Source of the DNA: Microbacterium sp. HD4P20
GTDB taxonomy: Bacteria; Actinomycetota; Actinomycetes; Actinomycetales; Microbacteriaceae
Direction of reading: 5' to 3'
Assembly (NCBI RefSeq): GCF_019449275.2
Contig: NZ_JAHZQZ020000011.1
Span: 124,001 to 188,000 of the forward strand
DNA length: 64,000 bases
Below the pieces are notes generated by a model. The model was not told the origin of the DNA. It made no database searches and saw only the letters and a program-made list of their open reading frames with translations. Numbering within the stretch: the stretch's first letter is position 1; every line of letters starts with the position of its first letter. Positions 18,061 to 25,702 of this stretch are shown piece by piece. The position numbers were made by a program, and so were the translations under genes.

Positions 18061-18882
18061 ATGTCGATGCCGACAGCGGACGGCGAGCACAAGCTCACTG
18101 CGGCCGGCCGCGTGCTGGCGCTGCTGGGAGCCTTCGCGAAGGGCGACGGCCGGTTGACGCTGTCGGAGATCAGCCGCCAGGCGGGCTTGTCGCTCTCGAC
18201 CACGCACCGCCTCGTTCACGAAGTGCTCGCGTGGGAGGGTCTGGAGGTCGACGAGCGCGGACGGTACCGGCTCGGGCCCAAGATCCTCGAGCTCGCCTCG
18301 TCGTCGACCGAGGGCCTGCGGCTGCGCGAGAAGACTCTGCCGTTCCTGACCGACCTGCACCGCCGCACGAACATGACCGTGCACCTCGCGGTGCGCGACG
18401 GGCACGAGCTGATCTATCTCGAGGCGCTCCGGCCCCACGCGAACTACACCGGCGAGAATCGCATCGGCGGCCGGCTGCCCATGCACGTCGGCGGCACCGG
18501 CCTGACGCTCCTCGCCTTCGCGCCGGACGACGTCGTCGAGGACTACCTCAGCCGGCCGCTGTGCCGCTACACGCCGCAGACGATCGTCGAGCCCGACCGT
18601 CTGCGTGTCGTGCTCGACGGCATCCGGCGGCAGCGCTACGCCATCACGCGTGGACTGCTCACGACGAGGGCGGGGTCGGTCGCCGCGCCCGTGTTCGGGC
18701 CGGATGGAGTGGTCTGCGCCGCGGTCGGGCTCGTGTGCCTGCTCGGACGGCATCAGCCCGAGGACTACGCCGGGCTCGTCCGTGGTGCGGCCGCCCGCGC
18801 GTCGCACGCGCTGCTCGATCGCCCGGCCGCCCTGTCGCCCGGCGCGCAGGAGTTCCACCGGCGCCACGTCGCGCAGTCCTGA
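18061..18882 (+). CDS. IclR-family transcriptional regulator
   Basis: Protein of 273 residues. N-terminal winged helix (about 15-75: RVLALLGAFAKGDGRLTLSEISRQAGLSLSTTHRLVHEVLAW), then the ligand domain with LRLREKTLPFLTDLHRRTNMTVHLAV and the PMHVGGTGLTLLAF block that lines the effector pocket. A -10-like TAGCCT lies at 17994-17999 upstream. GGGAGGAGCC stands before the ATG. It sits between the Opp-type importer and the UGSC/SDR genes, and both sides carry copies of the same dyad, so it most likely controls both. Confidence 0.9.
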   Translation: MSMPTADGEHKLTAAGRVLALLGAFAKGDGRLTLSEISRQAGLSLSTTHRLVHEVLAWEGLEVDERGRYRLGPKILELASSSTEGLRLREKTLPFLTDLHRRTNMTVHLAVRDGHELIYLEALRPHANYTGENRIGGRLPMHVGGTGLTLLAFAPDDVVEDYLSRPLCRYTPQTIVEPDRLRVVLDGIRRQRYAITRGLLTTRAGSVAAPVFGPDGVVCAAVGLVCLLGRHQPEDYAGLVRGAAARASHALLDRPAALSPGAQEFHRRHVAQS

Positions 18883-18887
18883 CCCGG

Positions 18888-18906
18888 GCTTCCGCCGCGT
18901 GGAAGC
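18888..18906. promoter_or_regulatory. IclR-type operator upstream of the UGSC gene
   Basis: GCTTCC, seven bases, GGAAGC, the same as at 12504-12522, with GCGT shared just before the right half. It begins 5 bases after the IclR stop and 83 bases before the UGSC-family start. Confidence 0.6.
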
Positions 18907-18970
18907 AGGGGGCGACCGCGGGCGCGACGGCGTCGCAGAGTGGTGCCACCACATGACGCAGGAGGTCGCG

Positions 18971-19525
18971 ATGACCCTGACCATCATCGATCCCACGATC
19001 AGCAGTTCCCCCGATCGTCGCGCCGCCCGCGCGCAGCGCGCGCCGCGACCCCGTGACCTGGCGGGGCTGCGTGTCGGGCTGCTCGAGAACACCAAGCGCA
19101 ACGCCGCCGTCATCCTCGACGCGCTGGGTGAACGGCTGATCCAACAGCACGGCACCGCATCGCTCGTGCGGCGGACCAAGAAGCAGTTCGCGCTGCCGCT
19201 GACCGACGAGCTCGTCGATGATCTGCGGACGAGCTGCGACGTCGTCGTGATCGGGGTGGGAGACTGCGGGTCGTGCAGTGCGGCCGCCGTGGCCGACGGC
19301 ATCGCGCTCGAGGCCGCCGGCGTGCCGACTGCGGTGATCTGCACCGACGCGTTCGAGGCCACCTCGCGGGCGATGGCCGACATCAAGGGCGATCCTGAGT
19401 ACCCCTTCGTGCTCACCGCGCACCCGGTTGCCAACCTCTCGCGGCCCGAGATCGAAGTCCGCGCCGAGGAGCTCCTCGACGCGGCGGTGCAGCGCGTCAC
19501 GCTACGCCGCGGGGCTGTCGCGTGA
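18971..19525 (+). CDS. UGSC-family protein (Cys form)
   Basis: Protein of 184 residues. The mark is VVVIGVGDCGSC, with C-G-S-C at 99-102; in some relatives the first cysteine is selenocysteine, hence the family name. Here the codon is TGC, so no selenocysteine. Before it is LRVGLLENTKRNAAVILDALGE, and after it PTAVICTDAFEATSRAMA, both usual in the family. The function is not known; a CxxC-like pair next to a Rossmann-like turn suggests thiol chemistry. The ATG at 18971 has GGAGG five bases upstream; an ATG at 18953 has none. It overlaps its partner by 4 bases. Confidence 0.72.
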   Translation: MTLTIIDPTISSSPDRRAARAQRAPRPRDLAGLRVGLLENTKRNAAVILDALGERLIQQHGTASLVRRTKKQFALPLTDELVDDLRTSCDVVVIGVGDCGSCSAAAVADGIALEAAGVPTAVICTDAFEATSRAMADIKGDPEYPFVLTAHPVANLSRPEIEVRAEELLDAAVQRVTLRRGAVA

Positions 19526-20559
19526 GCGCACCGCCGCACGCGCTCCTCGACCCGGAGGTCGCCGAGGCGGTCGCTGAGTACCTGTACAGCCGCGACTGGT
19601 CGGACGGGCTGCCGATCCTTCCGGCGACCGAGGCATCCATCGAGCGCTTTCTCGCCCACACCGATCGCGACCCCGAAGAGATCGTCGCCCGTCACGCCGG
19701 TCTCGATCGTGCCGCCACCGTGCTCGACGTCGCGGTGCACGCCGTCATGGCGGGATGTCTGCCGGAGCATCTGCCTGTGGTCCTCGCCGCGTGGGATGCC
19801 CTGTCGGCCGACCGCGCGGCGCGCGGGGGCGGCTGGCAGAGCACGAGCGGACCGGCGCCGCTGGTGATCGTCAACGGGCCTGTCCGGTCCGAGCTGGGCT
19901 TCAACGCGACAGCCGGCGTACTGGGCCCGGGTTTCCGCGCCAATGCCACGATCCCGCGGGCGATCGGACTGACGGTGCGCAACGGATTCGGCATCCGTCC
20001 CCATGGGTTCGAGCAGGCGACGCAGGGTCTTCCTGGTCGGTGGACGATGGGTATCGCCGAGGACGAGGAGAACAGCCCATGGGAGCCGTTCTCGGTCGAC
20101 GGTGGTCTCGCGGCGGGCGAGAGCGCGGTGAGCGTGATGCTGGTGCGCACGTGCGAGTTCGTCGACAACCGGCACTTCACCGATCCGGTCGAGGTGCTGC
20201 GGGACTTCGCCGATACGATCCAGCGCTCCGGGTCGTGGATCTTCCGGCATTCCTCGGTGGGGATCGTGATGAATCCCGATCACGCGCGGATCTTCGCCGA
20301 GGCCGGGATGTCCAAGCAGGACGTGCGCGACTGGCTCGTGGCGAACTGCGGCAAGACCGAGGGCGAGCTCGCCGCCGTCGGCAAAGGCCTCAGCCGCCTG
20401 CCCGAGGGGCCTTTCCCTCCCGACCACTTCCATCCCGTGTTCGCCGACTCGACTCCTGCGAACCTGCCGATCATCGTCGCCGGATCTGCGAACGCCGCGA
20501 TGTCGATGGTGTTCCGGGTGTTCGGCGAGTGGTCGGGCCGCGCGTTCCCGGTGCGCTGA
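19522..20559 (+). CDS. Conserved partner of the UGSC-family protein, function unknown
   Basis: Protein of 345 residues, GTG start overlapping the UGSC stop. Visible blocks are SRDWSDGLPILPATEASIERFL near the N-terminus, VHAVMAGCLPEHLPVVLAAWDAL, PLVIVNGPVRSELGFNATAGVLGPGFRANATIPRAIGLTVRN (about 112-153), and NLPIIVAGSANAAMSMVF near the end. I know no enzyme for it, but I recall proteins with the DWSDGLP and GFNA blocks beside UGSC genes, which the coupling here supports. Cysteines are few and there is no signal peptide or membrane segment. A two-protein enzyme is a reasonable guess. Confidence 0.65.
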   Translation: MSAPPHALLDPEVAEAVAEYLYSRDWSDGLPILPATEASIERFLAHTDRDPEEIVARHAGLDRAATVLDVAVHAVMAGCLPEHLPVVLAAWDALSADRAARGGGWQSTSGPAPLVIVNGPVRSELGFNATAGVLGPGFRANATIPRAIGLTVRNGFGIRPHGFEQATQGLPGRWTMGIAEDEENSPWEPFSVDGGLAAGESAVSVMLVRTCEFVDNRHFTDPVEVLRDFADTIQRSGSWIFRHSSVGIVMNPDHARIFAEAGMSKQDVRDWLVANCGKTEGELAAVGKGLSRLPEGPFPPDHFHPVFADSTPANLPIIVAGSANAAMSMVFRVFGEWSGRAFPVR

Positions 20560-20646
20560 CCGGTCGCCTTCCGCGGGGCGAAATCGGGCGGACGGATGCC
20601 TCGTCCGGTCGGCCAGAGTGGACCCGAGCAAGAAGGAGCCCATCCG

Positions 20647-21489
20647 ATGAGCACTGATCCGACCACATGGGAGTTCCCCGTCACCGACGCGCTGGCGACG
20701 GCCGGGCCGCCCTGGCTGACCGGCAAGGTCGCAGTCGTCGCCGGCGGCGGACTGAGCGGGCCCGAGGGCGGCGTGGGGTTCGCGATGGCGTGGCTGTATC
20801 ACCGCAACGGAGCCGCCGTCGCGGTGCTCGATCGCGACGAAGCCGCCGCCCAGCGCACGGTTGACGGCATCCGCGAGGCCGGCGGAGAGGCCGAGGTCTT
20901 CGTCGTCGACATGATCGACGACGAGGATGTCGCGCGCGTGGTCGCGGCGGTGATCGACCGTTTCGGGCGCATCGACGTGGTCGCCGACTCTATCGGCGGC
21001 GGCGGTGTCGAGGACATCTTCGAGACGTCGGTCGACGCGTGGGATCTCGCGATGGAGGTCAACCTCAAATCGGCGTGGTACCTGCTGCGTCACGCGCAGA
21101 AGCACATGACCTCGGGCGGCGCGGCCGTGCTGATCTCGTCCGGCGCCGCGGAGGGCCGGGGGCCGGGCCTGCCGTACAGCATCGCCAAGACGGCGCTCGA
21201 GAAGCTGACCACCGGTGCCGCCACGACGCTCGCTCCGCGCGGCATCAGGGTCAACTGCGTACGCGTCGGAATGATCTGGGGGGCGTTCGCGGCCAAGGGC
21301 ATGACGCAGGAGCAGCGCGAGATCCGTCGGCAGAACGTCGCGATGGGCGTCGAGGGCAACAACTGGGACATCGCGTCCGCCGCCCTGTTCCTCTCGACCG
21401 ATCAGGCGCGCTGGGTGTCGGGCCAGATCCTCTCGGTCGACGGCGGCGGCATGGCGATGCGCAACTTCGGCCAGGCCGGCGCGAAGTAG
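20647..21489 (+). CDS. Short-chain dehydrogenase/reductase with a lengthened glycine loop
   Basis: SDR of 280 residues. The nucleotide-binding loop reads VAVVAGGGLSGPEGGVGFAMAW, longer than the usual TGxxxGxG and lacking its threonine. The catalytic group is intact: serine in LISSGAAEGRG and the Y-x3-K in YSIAKTALEKL. VSGQILSVDGGGMAM is the common end. It follows the UGSC pair after 87 bases with AAGGAG before the ATG, and is probably the third gene of that unit. It likely oxidises or reduces an alcohol or ketone in the same pathway. Confidence 0.85.
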   Translation: MSTDPTTWEFPVTDALATAGPPWLTGKVAVVAGGGLSGPEGGVGFAMAWLYHRNGAAVAVLDRDEAAAQRTVDGIREAGGEAEVFVVDMIDDEDVARVVAAVIDRFGRIDVVADSIGGGGVEDIFETSVDAWDLAMEVNLKSAWYLLRHAQKHMTSGGAAVLISSGAAEGRGPGLPYSIAKTALEKLTTGAATTLAPRGIRVNCVRVGMIWGAFAAKGMTQEQREIRRQNVAMGVEGNNWDIASAALFLSTDQARWVSGQILSVDGGGMAMRNFGQAGAK

Positions 21490-21495
21490 ATCGCG

Positions 21496-21520
21496 GCCGG
21501 CGCCGGTTCAGTGCGCCGGC
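21496..21520. terminator. Hairpin between converging SDR and MarR genes
   Basis: GCCGGCGC, nine bases, GCGCCGGC. It starts 7 bases after the SDR stop and includes the stop of the MarR gene on the other strand, so it could serve both. Confidence 0.5.
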
Positions 21521-22053
21521 TCGGCGACGGAGTGCGTCTCGGAGGCCTCTTCCGTCACCTGCGCCTCACGAACGCGCTCGATCATGCGGCGCAGGAGGGC
21601 GTTGAGCTCTGTGGTCTGCTCGGGCGTCAGTTCGTCGAGGATGATGCCCTGACCGCTCATCGAGATCGGCAGCATCGCGTCGTGCATGCGCGCGCCCGCC
21701 GCCGTGAGGTACATGGGCCGCGACCCGCGAGGACCGTCGACCAGCGTGATCAGCGCCCGAGCGGTCAGCGTGTAGACGCTCTTGGACACCACCGCCTTGT
21801 TGACGCCGATGAACTCCGAGACCTCGGTGGCCGAGGCTCCCGGTCGGATCGCGAGTGCCGAGATCACCCGCCAGTCGTTGGTGCCGAGGCGGAACTGTCG
21901 CCGCAGCTCGTGGGATTCGCGCCACACCAGGGCATTCGACAGCAGCGCGAGCAGCCGGGGGGTGAAGTTCTCGGGGTCGATGATCTCCTCCAGCGGCTCC
22001 GTGACGAGGTCATCGCCGACGGCCCGGGCGATCGGCGTCTCATCGTTGGCCAT
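21508..22053 (-). CDS. MarR-family transcriptional regulator
   Basis: Protein of 181 residues. Winged helix: RVISALAIRPGASATEVSEFIGVNKAVVSKSVYTLTARALI, followed by the wing GSRPMYLTAAGARM. The C-terminus is a helix for dimer contact with an acidic tail. GGAGGGG lies before the ATG. It is transcribed in the same direction as the aldehyde dehydrogenase gene, after an 86-base gap holding a hairpin, and may control the divergent promoters at 23700-23740. Confidence 0.87.
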   Translation of the reverse strand: MANDETPIARAVGDDLVTEPLEEIIDPENFTPRLLALLSNALVWRESHELRRQFRLGTNDWRVISALAIRPGASATEVSEFIGVNKAVVSKSVYTLTARALITLVDGPRGSRPMYLTAAGARMHDAMLPISMSGQGIILDELTPEQTTELNALLRRMIERVREAQVTEEASETHSVAEPAH

Positions 22054-22092
22054 AGCCCCTCCTTCGTGGTTCGAGTGTCTCAGACAGGGCGA

Positions 22093-22119
22093 GGTCCGGC
22101 CGAGAAGCTCGACCGGACC
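22093..22119. terminator. Hairpin after the aldehyde dehydrogenase gene
   Basis: GGTCCGGCCGAG, AAG, CTCGACCGGACC: 11 of 12 pairs match. It lies 21 bases beyond the aldehyde dehydrogenase stop on the minus strand. Confidence 0.45.
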
Positions 22120-22139
22120 CCGCCGCGAGTGGACAGATG

Positions 22140-23630
22140 TCAGTGCGCCATCGCGGCGAGCGCCTGCGGGTCGATGGTCGCGATCGAGCGGGTGTCCTGG
22201 AACGCGCGAACGCCCTCGATCCCCTGCTCGCGTCCCATACCGGACTGCTTCATGCCGCCGAAGGGGGCCCGCAGGTCCAGGCGGGTGGCGCCGTGGTCGT
22301 TGACCCACACGTAGCCGCATGCCAGCTGCGACCCGATCCGCTGGGCCGCCTCGGGCGAGGCCGTCCAGACCGAACCGCACAGTCCCGCCCACGTGTCGTT
22401 GGCGGCGCGGACGGCCTCGTCCTCGGTGTCGAAGGGAATGACGGGGATGACGGGCCCGAACTGCTCCTGCGTCACCACACGCAGCTGCGGGTCGGGATCC
22501 ACCACGATGGCGGGGCGCACGAAGTTGCCGCCGGCGAGGTCGCCGTCGGGCAGGGAGCCGAACTCCCGGACGTCGGCTCCGGCATCCTTCGCCTCTTGGA
22601 TGAGGTCCTGCACGAAGGCCTTCTGGACGGGTGAGTGCAGCGGCCCCATGGTGGTGCCCTCGTCGAGCCCGTACCCGAGCACGGTGCGCTCCAGTCGAGC
22701 CGAAAGCCCGGCGACGAGCTCGTCGAGCCGCGAGCGGTGCACGTACACGCGCTTGGCGTTCATGCAGATCTGCCCGGTGGTGTCGTAGATCGCCGCGAAG
22801 AGGCGATCCAGATGAGCGTCGTCCAGGATGGCGTCCTCGAGGAAGACCGCCGCGTCGTTGCCGCCGAGCTCGAGCGTGACGCGCGTGAGCGACTTCGACG
22901 CCATCTCCATCATCCGTTTGCCGCCGTTCACCGACCCGGTGAAGCACACCTTCGCCACGTCGGGGTTCTGGATGAGCCCGGCCATCTGCTGGTCCTCGCC
23001 GGTGATGACGTTCAGCACTCCCGCGGGAAGCTTCTCGGCCACGCGCTGCGTGAGGCGGGCTGTGGCCAGCGGCGCCGAGGGCGGCGCCTTCACGATGACG
23101 GTGTTGCCCGCGAGCAGTGCGTGGGGGAGGGATGCTGCCAGGATCGCGATCGGCCAGTTGAACGGCACGATGATCGTGACGACGCCGAGCGACTGGTATG
23201 ATACCTCAGTCGAGACCGGGATGGCGCCCGGCACGACGGGCAGCGTCTTGGATGCGTCGACCTCGTCGGCGAGCATGAGGGCGAGGTTCCACCGGATCTC
23301 GAACACCAGCGCGTCGACCCATGCCTCCATGCGTACCTTGCCGTTCTCCTGCGACAGGATCGCGGCATCCTCGTCGCGGTCGTCGGCGATCCCCGCGATC
23401 GCCTCGGCCATGTGCGCGGCGCGCTGCTGCGGAGTGAGGCCTGCCCAGGCCGGGTATGCCGCTTTGGCGGCGGCGACCGCGTCGGCGACATCCTCCGCCG
23501 ATGCAGCGGCAGCCTCGCCGACGATGGCGCCCTTCTTGGCGGGATCGGCGACTCGCAGCACGCCGGGTGTGAATCGCTCTTCACCCCCGATGAACAAGCC
23601 CGTTCGTACCTCTGTGGCGGTGTTCGACAT
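22140..23630 (-). CDS. NAD(P)-dependent aldehyde dehydrogenase
   Basis: Protein of 496 residues, the usual length. Catalytic glutamate in RVTLELGGNDAAVFLE and catalytic cysteine in DTTGQICMNAKRVYVHRSR; IIVPFNWPIAILAASLPHALLAGNTVIVKAPPSAP is the cofactor region. An ATG at 23630 is chosen over an upstream in-frame ATG (23669) because the domain begins here and AGAGAGG precedes it. It is divergent from the transketolase operon over a 206-base gap with a shared palindrome. It probably oxidises an aldehyde formed in that pathway, such as glycolaldehyde or a sugar aldehyde. Confidence 0.9.
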   Translation of the reverse strand: MSNTATEVRTGLFIGGEERFTPGVLRVADPAKKGAIVGEAAAASAEDVADAVAAAKAAYPAWAGLTPQQRAAHMAEAIAGIADDRDEDAAILSQENGKVRMEAWVDALVFEIRWNLALMLADEVDASKTLPVVPGAIPVSTEVSYQSLGVVTIIVPFNWPIAILAASLPHALLAGNTVIVKAPPSAPLATARLTQRVAEKLPAGVLNVITGEDQQMAGLIQNPDVAKVCFTGSVNGGKRMMEMASKSLTRVTLELGGNDAAVFLEDAILDDAHLDRLFAAIYDTTGQICMNAKRVYVHRSRLDELVAGLSARLERTVLGYGLDEGTTMGPLHSPVQKAFVQDLIQEAKDAGADVREFGSLPDGDLAGGNFVRPAIVVDPDPQLRVVTQEQFGPVIPVIPFDTEDEAVRAANDTWAGLCGSVWTASPEAAQRIGSQLACGYVWVNDHGATRLDLRAPFGGMKQSGMGREQGIEGVRAFQDTRSIATIDPQALAAMAH

Positions 23631-23709
23631 CGTTCTGCACCTCTCTGTGAGCCGAGTCCATGAGCGCACCCCTTGCGCTCACCTTTCAACAAGTTTACGT
23701 GCATTCTGG

Positions 23710-23721
23710 TTTACATGTAAA
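23710..23721. promoter_or_regulatory. Palindrome TTTACATGTAAA between divergent operons, with flanking promoters
   Basis: A perfect 12-bp palindrome. A related half-site TTTACGTG lies at 23694-23701. On the plus strand TTTACA (23710-23715), 17 bases and TACGTT (23733-23738) could serve the transketolase genes. On the minus strand TTTACA, 18 bases and TAAACT could serve the aldehyde dehydrogenase. A regulator here, perhaps the MarR protein at 21508, would control both directions. Confidence 0.5.
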
Positions 23722-23836
23722 GCACATCGTGCTACGTTCACTCGCAACCTCTCGCTTCGGGCGGAGGGAACTGGTCGGACCCGTCGCGCTGAAGCGCCGG
23801 GCGAGGCATCCGTGTCATTCAATGAGGAGGCATGCG

Positions 23837-24712
23837 GTGAGTACGCAGACCCTGCAGACCGGCGAGCGGCACAGCGTCGAGGAGTTGGAAGAACTCGCGT
23901 TCGAGTTGCGCGCCAAGCTCCTGCACCTGTGCGGCACTTACGAGGGGGCCGTCCACATCGGCGGCGACTTGTCGGCGGCCGACATCTTCACGGCGCTGTT
24001 CGGGTACGGGCTGCGCGTGGACCCCGACGACATCGCGAATCCGCAACGCGACCGGTTCGTGCTGAGCAAGGGCCACGCCGCGGTGTGCATGTACATCGCG
24101 ATGGCCATCCGGGGCTTCTTCTCATACGAGGGGATCGTCGAGACATACGGACAGCTCGACAGCGCGTACGGCATGCATCCCTGCAAGGTCCAGCTCCCGG
24201 GCGTCGAATGCTCCACCGGCTCGCTCGGGCATGGTCTGCCGCTCGCTGTCGGCATGGCGCTCGGCGCCCGTCATCGCGGCGACGACCACCGCGTGGTCTG
24301 CCTGCTGGGTGACGGCGAGACCGGCGAGGGCTCGGTGTGGGAGGCCGCGATGGCGGCTCGCAGCAACGAGCTCGGCAACCTCGTCGCCTTCGTCGACCGC
24401 AACCGGCAGCTCATGACGAGCTTCGCCGAAGAGCGGGTGGTGTTCGAGCCGTACCCCGACAAGTGGCGCGCGTTCGGATGGAACGTCGTCGAGGTCGACG
24501 GCCACGACATGTCGCAGCTGGTCGCGGCGATCGACGCACTGCCCGAGACCGACACCGACCGGCCCACCGTCGTGATCTGCGAGACCGTCAAGGGCAAGGG
24601 CGTCGACTTCATGGAGCACAACCTCGCCTGGCATGCCGGCTCGCTGGGCGCAGCAGACCTGGAGCGCGCGATGGCCGCGCTCGAGGCATCCCATCAGAAG
24701 GAGAGCATCTGA
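23837..24712 (+). CDS. Transketolase, N-terminal (thiamine diphosphate-binding) subunit
   Basis: Protein of 291 residues, half of a transketolase. GDLSAADIFTALFGYGL, FVLSKGHAAVCMYIAMA and GVECSTGSLGHGLPLAVGMALG are typical; the ThDP/Mg motif is GDGETGEGSVWEAAMAAR then VDRNRQLM. Split transketolases are known in several sugar and sulfosugar pathways (for example D-apulose phosphate and sulfofructose transketolases). The GTG at 23837 is chosen because GAGGAGG lies six bases upstream. It overlaps the second half by one base. Confidence 0.92.
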   Translation: MSTQTLQTGERHSVEELEELAFELRAKLLHLCGTYEGAVHIGGDLSAADIFTALFGYGLRVDPDDIANPQRDRFVLSKGHAAVCMYIAMAIRGFFSYEGIVETYGQLDSAYGMHPCKVQLPGVECSTGSLGHGLPLAVGMALGARHRGDDHRVVCLLGDGETGEGSVWEAAMAARSNELGNLVAFVDRNRQLMTSFAEERVVFEPYPDKWRAFGWNVVEVDGHDMSQLVAAIDALPETDTDRPTVVICETVKGKGVDFMEHNLAWHAGSLGAADLERAMAALEASHQKESI

Positions 24713-25677
24713 TGCCCGTCACGTTCACGTTCGGAGAGATGCTCTCGGCTCGCTCGGTCATCGGCACCACGCTCGCCGAGCTGGGCGAGGAGCACGAAAA
24801 CCTCTGGGTGCTCACGCCCGACATCGGCGCGACGCTCGTGGAGTTCCGCGACCGGTTCCCCGACCGCTTCCTCGACGTCGGCCTGGCCGAGCAGGTGTGC
24901 GTCGGGATCGCCGCCGGCTTGGCGTACGACGGGAACATCCCGGTGGTGTCGGGGATGCTGCCGTTCCTGAGCATGCGTGCCCTCGAGCAGGTGCGCACCG
25001 ACGTGTGCTACCCCAACCTGCCCGTCAAGATCATCGGCACGCATGGCGGGCTCGTCGGCAACGGGGGATCGACGCACTACGCCGTCGAAGACCTCGCGCT
25101 CATGTGCGCCCTCACCAACATGACGGTGACCTCGATCGGCGACCCGCTCATGGTCGGAGAGATCATCCGGCAGTCCATGACCATGGCGGGGCCGATCTAC
25201 ATCCGGCTCGCCGTGGGCAAGAAGGACAAGGTCCTCTACGAGCCCGGCGAGCACGATGTGCGCATCGGCAAGGGGATCATCGCGCGCCCGGGCGAGGACG
25301 TGACGATCTTCACGCACGGCACGACGGTCGCGCAGGCGCTCGACGCCGCCGATGTGCTCGCCGAGGACGGACGGGCGGTGCGCGTGGTCGACATGTTCAC
25401 GCTGAAGCCCATCGACGAAGAGCTCATCGTGCGCTGCGCGGACGAGACCGGCGGGCGGTTCGTCGTGCTGGAGGACCATCTCGCCTACGGCGGGCTGGCC
25501 ACTCGCATCGCCGACGTGGCCGCCGATCGCGGCATCCGTCTCACTGCTTTCGAAAGGCTCGGCATCCCGCAGGTGTACGCCGGCTTCGGCGAGGACGAGC
25601 AGCTGCGCGACAAGCACGGCTACGGGCTCGAGGCGACGATCGCCGCGGTTCGCCGCGCGATCGCCGCCCAAGGCTGA
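24712..25677 (+). CDS. Transketolase, C-terminal (pyrimidine-binding) subunit
   Basis: Protein of 321 residues, partner of the preceding gene. FLDVGLAEQVCVGIAAGLAYDGNIPVVSGMLPF holds the glutamate that activates thiamine diphosphate; the C-terminal domain begins near IGKGIIARPGEDVTIFTHG. The ATG overlaps the last base of the preceding stop codon, with AAGGAG upstream, so the two halves are made together. The donor ketose is unknown. No sugar kinase is seen in the operon, which is odd because most transketolases use phosphates. Confidence 0.92.
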   Translation: MPVTFTFGEMLSARSVIGTTLAELGEEHENLWVLTPDIGATLVEFRDRFPDRFLDVGLAEQVCVGIAAGLAYDGNIPVVSGMLPFLSMRALEQVRTDVCYPNLPVKIIGTHGGLVGNGGSTHYAVEDLALMCALTNMTVTSIGDPLMVGEIIRQSMTMAGPIYIRLAVGKKDKVLYEPGEHDVRIGKGIIARPGEDVTIFTHGTTVAQALDAADVLAEDGRAVRVVDMFTLKPIDEELIVRCADETGGRFVVLEDHLAYGGLATRIADVAADRGIRLTAFERLGIPQVYAGFGEDEQLRDKHGYGLEATIAAVRRAIAAQG

Positions 25678-25702
25678 GCGACCGGCGCGGCTGGAGGATC
25701 AC

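Noticed and set aside
19265..19276. Selenocysteine codon in the UGSC protein
   Set aside because: The motif codon is TGC, not TGA, so the residue is cysteine; no SECIS-like need.
16123..21105. A 1660-codon open frame on the minus strand
   Set aside because: It runs antisense to well-supported genes (OppF-type, binding protein, IclR, UGSC, SDR), has Arg/His-rich composition without any domain, and arises from high GC content.
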